Assembly: GCA_023133375.1 (NCBI GenBank)
Contig: JAGLWP010000001.1
Span: 1 to 29,116 of the forward strand
Length of the DNA stretch: 29,116 nt
Direction: 5' to 3'
Source: Candidatus Pacearchaeota archaeon
Lineage (GTDB): Archaea; Nanobdellota; Nanobdellia; Pacearchaeales; GW2011-AR1
The notes below the pieces were generated by a model. That model was not told the origin of the DNA, made no database searches, and saw nothing but the letters and a program-made list of their open reading frames with translations. Below are positions 1 to 5,679 of this stretch, one piece after another (positions within the stretch are counted from its first letter, which is position 1; every line of letters begins with the position of its first letter). The position numbers were made by a program, and so were the translations under genes.

Positions 1-5
1 AGTTT

Positions 6-974
6 ATGGATAAGGTGATTTTATTAGCTGACAAAAATTCAAATGCTTGGGACTTTGCTGAAAAAATCCAGACATACATACAGATTAACAAAGGCATTCT
101 TATCCCTCTTCAAGAAGTTTCTATAAAACATTTTGGGAATGAAGAGATTGATATGTATGTTCCAGAAAATGTTAGAAAAAAAGATATTTATTTTATACAG
201 GATTCTTCAAAAAATCCACAGGAGTGGTGGATAGAGCTTCTTTTGTTAAAAGATTTATTGCTTAGTGCTTCTGCTGAAAGTGTTAGTTTTGTTTTACTAG
301 ATATGCTTTATAGTAGACAAGACAGAAAAGATAAACCCCATGTTCCTATTTCAGCTAGGACCTTAGCAAGATCAATCTCTCTTGGTTTAAAAAGGATAAT
401 AACAATGGATTTGCATGCTTCACAAATTCAGGGATTTTATCCTGAAGACCTTCCTTTGGATAATCTCTATAGTTTTCCTGAAGTTGTTCGTTATTTAAAA
501 GAAAACAAAATTGTAGATAATCCAGAAAAGTTGGTTATTCTTTCTCCAGATGCAGGAGGAGTAGACAGGGCAAAAGCCTTTGCTCAAAGATTAAAATCAA
601 AATACCCCATAGCATTTATTGATAAGAGAAGACTAATTGAACACAATAGAGAGATTTCTGAAATGAAATTAGCAGGAGATGTTGCTGATAAAGATGTTTT
701 AATAGTTGATGATATAATTGATTCAGGAGGAACATTATGCAAAGCAGCAAAACTACTCAAAGAAAAAAAAGCTAAAAACTTATTCTGTTATGGAACTCAC
801 GCATTTTTTACAAAAGGAACCAGCGAACTTCATAATTGTTTTGATAAAGTTATGACAAGTAATACACATCATCAAAAAAATAATTATACAGAAGTCATAG
901 ATGTTTCTCCTCTTTTTGCCGAAGCTATTTACCGGGCACAAAAAGGCGAATCTATTTCTAAATTATTTGAATAA
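6..974 (+). CDS. prs: Ribose-phosphate pyrophosphokinase (PRPP synthase)
   Basis: Makes 5-phosphoribosyl 1-diphosphate from ribose 5-phosphate and ATP, feeding nucleotide synthesis and salvage in the cytoplasm. The 322-residue protein has the family's two-lobe layout. Visible motifs are YSRQDRKD (residues 102-109), DLHASQIQGFY (135-145), SPDAGGVDRAKA (180-191) and the PRPP-binding loop VLIVDDIIDSGGTL (231-244). Length is normal for the family. The start codon is five bases inside the window, so its promoter is not visible and a slightly earlier start cannot be excluded. It ends in an intergenic stretch with a hairpin. Identity is firm from the PRPP loop and the DLH motif; the exact phosphate dependence or class cannot be read from the sequence. 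Confidence 0.95.
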   Translation: MDKVILLADKNSNAWDFAEKIQTYIQINKGILIPLQEVSIKHFGNEEIDMYVPENVRKKDIYFIQDSSKNPQEWWIELLLLKDLLLSASAESVSFVLLDMLYSRQDRKDKPHVPISARTLARSISLGLKRIITMDLHASQIQGFYPEDLPLDNLYSFPEVVRYLKENKIVDNPEKLVILSPDAGGVDRAKAFAQRLKSKYPIAFIDKRRLIEHNREISEMKLAGDVADKDVLIVDDIIDSGGTLCKAAKLLKEKKAKNLFCYGTHAFFTKGTSELHNCFDKVMTSNTHHQKNNYTEVIDVSPLFAEAIYRAQKGESISKLFE

Positions 975-1014
975 ATTTTGAATGCAGAATAATAAATAAG
1001 TATTTTTAAAAATA

Positions 1015-1073
1015 GGTGTAGGAGAAGAATACCGAAGCATTCAACATCAACCGAAGTTAATGCCTCCTACAAA
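1015..1073. ncRNA. Hairpin, candidate small RNA or prs 3' structure
   Basis: A GC-richer island in AT-rich intergenic DNA folds into a two-part stem. GTAGGAG (1018-1024) pairs with CTCCTAC (1064-1070), and GCATT (1037-1041) pairs with AATGC (1059-1063), which could extend by AAC/GTT. A 12-base bulge lies only on the left side. ACCGAAG occurs twice (1031-1037 and 1050-1056). An A/T-rich TATA-like run precedes it. No U-tract follows that would make it a plain terminator, and no C/D box or proper H/ACA pocket is visible. Strand and function are unknown. Confidence 0.35.
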
Positions 1074-1141
1074 TTATTTATTATTTTTTGAGTATTTAAA
1101 TATATTTGATTATTCAATAGTGATAGCAATTAGAGATTTTA

Positions 1142-1225
1142 TGCGGGAGACAGGATTTGAACCTGCGTAGGCACTAAGCCACAGCCTCTTAAGGGCTGCC
1201 CATTTGACCACTCTGGAACCCCCGC
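1142..1225 (-). tRNA. tRNA-Leu(UAA)
   Basis: On the minus strand the acceptor 5' GCGGGGG pairs with CTCCCGC, followed by discriminator A. The anticodon stem CAGCC/GGCTG encloses CTTAAGA, anticodon UAA. A long variable arm follows (TGGCTTAGTGCC), as expected for leucine tRNA, then a T arm with GTTCAAATC. No CCA is encoded, so it is added after transcription. Its first 15 bases are repeated 145 bp upstream (1356-1370), and the only good TATA box lies beyond that copy, so it is probably transcribed with a long 5' leader removed by RNase P. Confidence 0.96.
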
Positions 1226-1370
1226 ATAATAGGGCGAACCATTTGACCCGAACAACGTTCACGAGTCTCGCCTCAAAACTGAAACGAGTGAGCTTGTGAG
1301 TTGAAAGTTTTCGCGAACCACAGAGTAGCCCATGATTTGAGCGAAGACTTGAGTTCTCTGGAACCCCCGC
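1211..1370. repeat. 15-bp direct repeat: duplicated tRNA-Leu 5' end
   Basis: CTCTGGAACCCCCGC occurs at 1211-1225 (first 15 bases of tRNA-Leu, minus strand) and exactly again at 1356-1370. The 130 bp between the copies is richer in G+C than its surroundings and holds no coding frame. It also has weaker echoes of the tRNA (CCACAG, GCCCAT, TTGA) in the same order. The layout resembles insertion of a small element into the tRNA with regeneration of the tRNA 5' end, or a decayed tandem tRNA copy. The direct repeat is certain; its origin is inference. Confidence 0.7.
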
Positions 1371-1389
1371 TTGAATAAACTTCTGAATA

Positions 1390-1403
1390 GAATTATACTT
1401 AAA
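1390..1403 (-). promoter_or_regulatory. TATA box of the tRNA-Leu transcription unit
   Basis: Read on the minus strand this is TTTAAGTATAATT, centred about 26 bp before position 1370. Position 1370 is the first base of the duplicated tRNA 5' fragment, not of the complete tRNA, which begins at 1225. No A/T-rich box is seen at the matching distance before 1225. This suggests the original promoter now drives fragment, spacer and tRNA together. Confidence 0.45.
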
Positions 1404-1422
1404 AATTTAACGAATAAACTAT

Positions 1423-1650
1423 TTATCCCTTCTTCTCTATCTTAACACCCAACTCTTCAAGACGCTTAAGATGTGCTTGCATAATAGATTCTATGTTCTG
1501 AATCATTTTAATTAATTCATTTCTCTCATTTACTAAGGTGTTCAATGCTCCTTGATGAAAACCTATTTCAGTTTCCTTTGACATCTGTGGAGCTTGCGGT
1601 TCTTTCTTATTCAGCGATTCTTCAAGATTTGCTTTATCTATTTTTACCAT
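1423..1650 (-). CDS. Small coiled-coil protein, unknown function
   Basis: A 75-residue charged protein with no recognised family. Residues 1-30 are polar, with a short proline/glutamine stretch (EPQAPQ). Residues 30-72 form a predicted amphipathic helix (LVNERNELIKMIQNIESIM onward), probably a coiled coil. There is no signal peptide, membrane segment or cysteine. A minus-strand TATA-like CTTTATAAGG (1673-1682) sits about 26 bp before the ATG, supporting this start and a leaderless mRNA. The neighbour upstream on the same strand is the Fe-S protein at 1694-1981, but the separate TATA box argues for independent transcription. It could be an oligomerising adaptor; this is only a guess. Confidence 0.7.
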   Translation of the reverse strand: MVKIDKANLEESLNKKEPQAPQMSKETEIGFHQGALNTLVNERNELIKMIQNIESIMQAHLKRLEELGVKIEKKG

Positions 1651-1693
1651 GTTAATACTTTACAAATTGCCTTATAAAGTTTTGTAAACTAAA

Positions 1694-1981
1694 CTAAGCA
1701 ACAAATAAAAAACACTTGCAATGCCCTTCTGCTTTTATTTCTCCTTTATGAAATACGCAAGGGCAAATAATATCTCTATCTTTCTTTTTATCACCAGTAA
1801 TAACCCTGCATGGACAATAAATTTCACCACGTGTTTCTTTATTTTTTAAAAGTCCTTTTATTAATCCTTCCACTATTTTTTTATCAGGGTTCAATTTTAT
1901 CCCTGCTTTCTGAGCATATTCTTCTGCATATCTCCTTAACTCCTCTGCATTTTCTGAATTGAATTTTTCTTGCATTTTCAT
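1694..1981 (-). CDS. Ferredoxin:thioredoxin reductase catalytic-subunit-like Fe-S protein
   Basis: A 95-residue protein matching the catalytic beta subunit of ferredoxin:thioredoxin reductase. Six cysteines form three CxC pairs: CPCR (56-58), CPC (73-75) and GHCKC (88-90), followed by the hydrophobic end FLFVA. In the family, four cysteines hold a 4Fe-4S cluster and two form the redox-active disulfide that takes electrons from ferredoxin and reduces thioredoxin. The N-terminal helical part (AEELRRYAEEYAQKAG) is also typical. The spacings, 14 and 12 residues between pairs, differ slightly from the plant enzyme, as in archaeal homologues. It lies divergent from argS with interlocked promoters. 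No ferredoxin or thioredoxin gene is in view, so the partner is unknown. Confidence 0.88.
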   Translation of the reverse strand: MKMQEKFNSENAEELRRYAEEYAQKAGIKLNPDKKIVEGLIKGLLKNKETRGEIYCPCRVITGDKKKDRDIICPCVFHKGEIKAEGHCKCFLFVA

Positions 1982-1983
1982 AA

Positions 1984-2012
1984 ACTTTATAATCTCTTTT
2001 CATTTTTATATC
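1984..2012. promoter_or_regulatory. Interlocked divergent promoters (Fe-S gene / argS)
   Basis: Only 33 bp separate the two start codons (1981 minus, 2015 plus). A box ACTTTATAAT (about 1984-1993) is at leaderless distance before the argS ATG. A second box, read on the minus strand as TATAAAAATG (about 2003-2012), is at leaderless distance before the Fe-S ATG. Each TATA box therefore lies on the far side of the other gene's start, so the two initiation complexes would overlap and probably exclude each other. Confidence 0.5.
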
Positions 2013-2014
2013 TT

Positions 2015-3706
2015 ATGAAAGAGGTAATAGCAAAAGTTCTAAAAAAAGCATTAAAAAAAGTAAAGATTAATTTAAATGAAGAGGAAATTGAAAAACTCAT
2101 AGAAATCCCTCCATCTCAGGAAATGGGAGATTATTCTTTCCCATGTTTTTTTCTTGCTGAAAAACTTAAACAAGAACCAAATCAAATCGCTTTAGAGATA
2201 AGGGAAAAAATCGGAAACCCTCCTGTGATGGATTTCGAGGACGTTCAAACATCAGGACCCTATATTAATTTTTTTTTGAACAGAAAAGATTTTGCAAGAA
2301 AGCTTGTTTGGGAAGTTTTAACTCAAAAAGGAAAGTTTGGAAAAATTAATTTAGGAAAAAGAAAAAAAATCATTGTGGAATTTTCTTCACCAAATATTGC
2401 GAAACCATTTGGGATTGGACATTTAAGATCAACAATCATTGGAAATTCCATAGCGAACATTTGTGAATTTGAAGGATTTAAAGCAATAAGAATGAATTAT
2501 TTGGGGGACTGGGGTGCGCAGTTTGGAAAATTATTATTAGGATATGAAAAATTCGGAAGTGAGACAAAACTGCAAAAAAATCCCATGAAGCATCTTTTGG
2601 AAATTTATGTTAAGATAAATAAAAGCAAGAGATATGAGAAAAAATCAAAAGAATGGTTTAAAAAACTTGAAGAGGGAGATAAGAAAGCATTGATGTTATG
2701 GAAGGTGTTTAAGCAATTAAGCTTACATGATTTTAAAAAAATTTACAAAATTCTCGGCGTGAAATTTGACGATTATACAGGTGAATCTTCATACTCCAAG
2801 AGGATGAAAAAAATTGTAGAAGAATTAAAAGAAAAAAATCTTTTGAAAAAAAGCCAGGGGGCGGAGATTGTGGATCTTAATGAGTTTGGGTTGGGTATTT
2901 GTTTAATAGAAAAAACCGATGGAACAACACTTTATGCAACAAGAGATATTTCTGCAGCCATTGCAAGATACAAAAAATATCAATTTGAAAAAATGATTTA
3001 TGAGGTTGGTCAAGAACAAAATTTATATTTTAGGCAAGTATTCAAAGTTTTGGAGTTGGCGGGTTACAAATGGGCTAAGAATTGTATCCATGCAGGACAC
3101 GGACTTTATTTAGGCAAGGATGGAAAAAAATTTTCAACAAGAAAAGGGAAAACAGTTTTCATAAAAGATATTTTAGAAGAAACAATTTCTTTGGCAAAAA
3201 AAGAAATAAAAAAAAGATTCCCTTCAATCACAAAAAGAAAATTAGAGGAGCGAGCATTAAAAATCGCAATAGCCGCAATATTCTATGGAGATTTGAAAAA
3301 TAGTCGTTCTAATGATATTGTTTTTGACATTAAAAGATTCATTTCTTTTGAAGGAGATACTGGTCCGTATGTGCAGTATAGTTATGCAAGAGCAAGTTCC
3401 ATCTTAAAAAAAACAAAAAACCAAGATAAATTTAAAGTATATGATTTAGAACAAAAAGAACTTGAATTAGTAAAAAAACTTTCACAATTCCCCGACATTG
3501 TTTTGAATTCCTACAAAAATTTGAGTCCGTCAATCATCGCTAATTATTCTTATCAACTCGCAAAAATTTTCAATGAATTTTATCATACTTGCCCAGTAAT
3601 TGGTTCAAAGCAAGAATCATTTCGATTAGCGTTAGTTGAAGCATTCAGGCAAATTTTGAAAAGCGCTCTGCGTCTTTTAGGCATAGATGTAATCGAAGAA
3701 ATGTAA
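2015..3706 (+). CDS. argS: Arginyl-tRNA synthetase
   Basis: Class I synthetase charging tRNA-Arg with arginine. The 563-residue protein has an N-terminal tRNA D-loop-recognition domain (residues 1 to about 110), then the Rossmann catalytic core with SSPNIAKPFGIGHLRSTIIGN-type HIGH region (GIGH). Further conserved blocks are MNYLGDWGAQFGKLL, LYATRDISAA and YEVGQEQ. The KMSKS-equivalent reads KFSTRKGK, and the C-terminal helical anticodon domain includes GPYVQYSYARASSI. The chosen ATG follows a TATA-like ACTTTATAAT by about 26 bp; the reading frame is open further upstream only through a TTG and lacks conserved sequence. Length is typical of compact archaeal ArgRS. Confidence 0.96.
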   Translation: MKEVIAKVLKKALKKVKINLNEEEIEKLIEIPPSQEMGDYSFPCFFLAEKLKQEPNQIALEIREKIGNPPVMDFEDVQTSGPYINFFLNRKDFARKLVWEVLTQKGKFGKINLGKRKKIIVEFSSPNIAKPFGIGHLRSTIIGNSIANICEFEGFKAIRMNYLGDWGAQFGKLLLGYEKFGSETKLQKNPMKHLLEIYVKINKSKRYEKKSKEWFKKLEEGDKKALMLWKVFKQLSLHDFKKIYKILGVKFDDYTGESSYSKRMKKIVEELKEKNLLKKSQGAEIVDLNEFGLGICLIEKTDGTTLYATRDISAAIARYKKYQFEKMIYEVGQEQNLYFRQVFKVLELAGYKWAKNCIHAGHGLYLGKDGKKFSTRKGKTVFIKDILEETISLAKKEIKKRFPSITKRKLEERALKIAIAAIFYGDLKNSRSNDIVFDIKRFISFEGDTGPYVQYSYARASSILKKTKNQDKFKVYDLEQKELELVKKLSQFPDIVLNSYKNLSPSIIANYSYQLAKIFNEFYHTCPVIGSKQESFRLALVEAFRQILKSALRLLGIDVIEEM

Positions 3707-3765
3707 TCAAAATTTATTTAAACTCTTTTTTCTTTAAAAAATTGAAAAGGAGGCAATAAGAATAA
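3707..3765 (+). promoter_or_regulatory. Promoter and strong Shine-Dalgarno for the Lys-tail protein
   Basis: TTATTTAAACT (about 3713-3723) is a good archaeal TATA element, followed by a leader of roughly 20 bases and AAAAGGAGG (3745-3753), 12 bases before the ATG. The next gene repeats this arrangement: the same TTATTTAAACT box near 4235 and AGGAGGT before its ATG at 4291. Clear Shine-Dalgarno leaders contrast with the leaderless promoters of most neighbours and point to high expression. Confidence 0.6.
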
Positions 3766-4209
3766 ATGGTTCAAACAAAAAAGATGAATGAATCTTTCTT
3801 CGCACAACTTTTAAAAGATTTTAATGTTGCAGGAGAATTAATTAGAGCACGTCAAGAGGAAAAACAAGGACTACTTAATGACTTTGATAGCGAATGCAAA
3901 AGATTTTTCTTTGGTAAAATTTCTGAAAGAGCTTTAATGTCCTCTGTAAGGAAAACAAACGATGAACTTCATAGATTAGATGCTGAAATAAGACAGAACA
4001 TAGCAAAATCAAGAAGATTAGCAGATAGGGCAGGAAGACTAACTTCAGCACAAGCACCAATTGGTTTTAGAGCAACACTTTCTGGAATAAGTGGTGGAAA
4101 CAAAAAGAAAATAGTGAAAAAGAGAACTGTGAAAAAGAGAACTCCAAAGAAAACACCTGCAAAGAAAAGAAAAGTTGTGAAGAAGAAAAAAACTACAAGG
4201 AAAAAATAA
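3766..4209 (+). CDS. Lysine-tailed basic protein, probably nucleic-acid binding
   Basis: A 147-residue protein without a named family that I can assign. Residues 1 to about 95 are helical and charged, likely a coiled coil (LIRARQEEKQGLL, ELHRLDAEIRQNIAKSRR). Residues 112-147 form a nearly pure Lys/Arg/Thr/Pro tail with repeats of KKRT, KKTPAKK and VKKKK, similar in character to histone H1 or bacterial HU-type tails. Such a tail normally binds DNA or RNA without sequence specificity, so a chromosome-compacting or RNA-associated role is plausible but inferred. Two closely spaced ATGs exist; the first fits the Shine-Dalgarno site best. It has its own promoter after argS. Confidence 0.82.
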   Translation: MVQTKKMNESFFAQLLKDFNVAGELIRARQEEKQGLLNDFDSECKRFFFGKISERALMSSVRKTNDELHRLDAEIRQNIAKSRRLADRAGRLTSAQAPIGFRATLSGISGGNKKKIVKKRTVKKRTPKKTPAKKRKVVKKKKTTRKK

Positions 4210-4290
4210 TTATTTTTTATTTTTAAATCAAAACTTATTTAAACTATATTTTTTTTATACATTCATAGTTAAATAAAAAAGGAGGTAGAA

Positions 4291-4491
4291 ATGGTTGGAA
4301 AAAAAGTGAAAAGTATATTGAATTTTGTTGCATGGCTAACTGGAGTTATTGTTTCATTAGCAGTAGGTTTTGCTATGATTGACGGAGTTCTTTATGTTAG
4401 GTGGTTGCCGGAAATAATAACACAAGTAGCCGGATGGATTGTTATTATAACAACTTTACTTAGTGCAGCATTAGCTCTACTTAAGCAATAA
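4291..4491 (+). CDS. Small two-helix membrane protein
   Basis: A 66-residue protein with a basic N-terminus (MVGKKVKS). It has two hydrophobic helices, about residues 11-32 (FVAWLTGVIVSLAVGFAMI) and 44-63 (VAGWIVIITTLLSAALALL), separated by a short loop. No catalytic motif or cysteine is visible. The size and hairpin topology resemble holin-like or small structural membrane proteins, but no family can be named. AGGAGGT is placed just before the ATG, and the TATA box matches that of the preceding gene, so the two may be co-regulated and highly expressed. A pyrimidine-rich double tract follows directly. Confidence 0.8.
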   Translation: MVGKKVKSILNFVAWLTGVIVSLAVGFAMIDGVLYVRWLPEIITQVAGWIVIITTLLSAALALLKQ

Positions 4492-4493
4492 AC

Positions 4494-4530
4494 TTCTTTT
4501 TTATTTTATCTTTTTCTTTTTTATTTTATC
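4494..4530 (+). terminator. Duplicated T-rich transcription terminator
   Basis: TTCTTTTTTATTTTATC occurs twice in direct order (4494-4510 and 4514-4530), starting three bases after the stop codon of the membrane protein. Archaeal RNA polymerase terminates at T-runs on the non-template strand without needing a hairpin, so a doubled T-tract is a good terminator for a strongly transcribed gene. Confidence 0.6.
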
Positions 4531-4804
4531 AGGTAGAGAATTCTATGTAAAATTATTTATGTCTTTCTAATGGGATTTATTTTTTATCTCGCCCATCTTC
4601 CTTTAATAGTCGCTCACAAATTCGCGATATTGATATAAACTAATAACCAAAATCCGCATGATAAACCCTCCTTCAAAATTATTTTCACATTAATTATCTT
4701 CTTAGCAGAGCGCCGTGAACTTGTTCTGGCGCGGAGCGAGGTAAATTTAATCTCATAAGATTATAATAAAAATATATGAAAACTATCAGATAATCTCATT
4801 TTAA
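4531..4804. other. Intergenic stretch without a gene
   Basis: No coding frame is supported here. It contains two G+C-richer patches: around 4605-4630 (AGTCGCTCACAAATTCGCG) and 4708-4741 (CGTGAACTTGTTCTGGCGCG and following GAGCGAGGT). Both resemble words found in the intergenic inserts at 1226-1355 and 23669-23831. TAATCTCAT appears at 4748-4756 and 4791-4799. It separates a plus-strand gene from the minus-strand TrmB gene, which ends at 4805. Confidence 0.5.
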
Positions 4805-5611
4805 TTATTTCACAGATTTCATATCTTTCCAGGCAAGTTCAAACATTTGTTCTAATGCTTGAGCAAAAAATTCTGTATTAACCCACACCCCAATATCATA
4901 ATTAGGATGAAACTTTTCATCATCAAGAAGCATAAACATTACTTGGTTTGAATCAATAATCATAAATCTTGCTTTCATCTTTTCAAGATTTTTAACTTCT
5001 GCAACTTTTTTAAAATCTCTTGCCACTTTTATATTATTCCCGTCAATGGGAGCAGCAATTCTTATTTTAACCCCTCTCTTTTTGCATCCTTCTAAACTTG
5101 GCATCAATGCTTCAAGTTTTCTATTTAGTCCTTCACTTGTTGTTACAATAGTTATTGTTTTCTCTGCATCTCTTACCATCATATCTAAATGATTGTACAG
5201 GTTCTGTCTCCCCTTCAAACTTCCCGACAAATCAGAAGGTTCTACAAATTTAATACCCTTAGTAAAAAGAGAATTCAATTCCCCCAGGACTTCATCATCT
5301 TTTAATTTATCAAGTCTTTCAGCTCTTTCCTTAGCATGCCTGATTAAATTTTTCTTTACACGTTCAACAACTTCTCCTGGCTTCAGCGCGACAAATTTTA
5401 TTGGCTTCCCAAGTTTCATAATAACAAATCCTTTCTTTTCTAAACTTTCTAAAATATCATAAGTTCTACTTCGAGGAACATCAGAAATATTACTTAACTC
5501 TCCAGCAGTGCTTGTCCCTCGAGAAAGAAGAGCAGTCCAAACTTTTACCTCATATAAATTCAAATCAAAAATTTTCCTTAGTCTGCTTAAAAATTCGTCC
5601 TTTACAATCAT
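4805..5611 (-). CDS. TrmB-family transcriptional regulator
   Basis: A 268-residue regulator. Residues 1 to about 85 are the TrmB winged helix: LNLYEVKVWTALLSRGTSTAGELSNISDVPRSRTYDILESLEKKGF, with the wing IMKLGKPIKFVALKP. A coiled-coil linker (about 88-110) follows, then a phospholipase-D-like effector-binding domain (about 125-262; TITIVTTSEGL, GVKIRIAAPI, ARFMIIDSNQVMFML). TrmB proteins repress or activate sugar and metabolic genes, but no sugar-transport genes are near and the ligand is not predictable. A minus-strand TATA box CTTTAAAAAG (5632-5641) gives a leaderless start at this ATG, so it has its own promoter behind ileS. Such regulators are common in this group of archaea. Confidence 0.9.
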   Translation of the reverse strand: MIVKDEFLSRLRKIFDLNLYEVKVWTALLSRGTSTAGELSNISDVPRSRTYDILESLEKKGFVIMKLGKPIKFVALKPGEVVERVKKNLIRHAKERAERLDKLKDDEVLGELNSLFTKGIKFVEPSDLSGSLKGRQNLYNHLDMMVRDAEKTITIVTTSEGLNRKLEALMPSLEGCKKRGVKIRIAAPIDGNNIKVARDFKKVAEVKNLEKMKARFMIIDSNQVMFMLLDDEKFHPNYDIGVWVNTEFFAQALEQMFELAWKDMKSVK

Positions 5612-5679
5612 TTTCTTATTTGGTAGTTTTTCTTTTTAAAGATTGTTATGGTGCAAGAGTAAATTTATTCACTTACCAA

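Noticed and set aside
1015..1073. C/D box or H/ACA guide RNA
   Set aside because: No C or D box is seen, and the fold lacks a two-sided pseudouridylation pocket with an ACA after the stem; the single-sided bulge does not fit.
3082..3303. Open frame inside argS in another frame
   Set aside because: It is very rich in Lys/Arg/Asn from A-rich DNA, overlaps the conserved catalytic region of ArgRS and has no promoter; an out-of-frame artefact.
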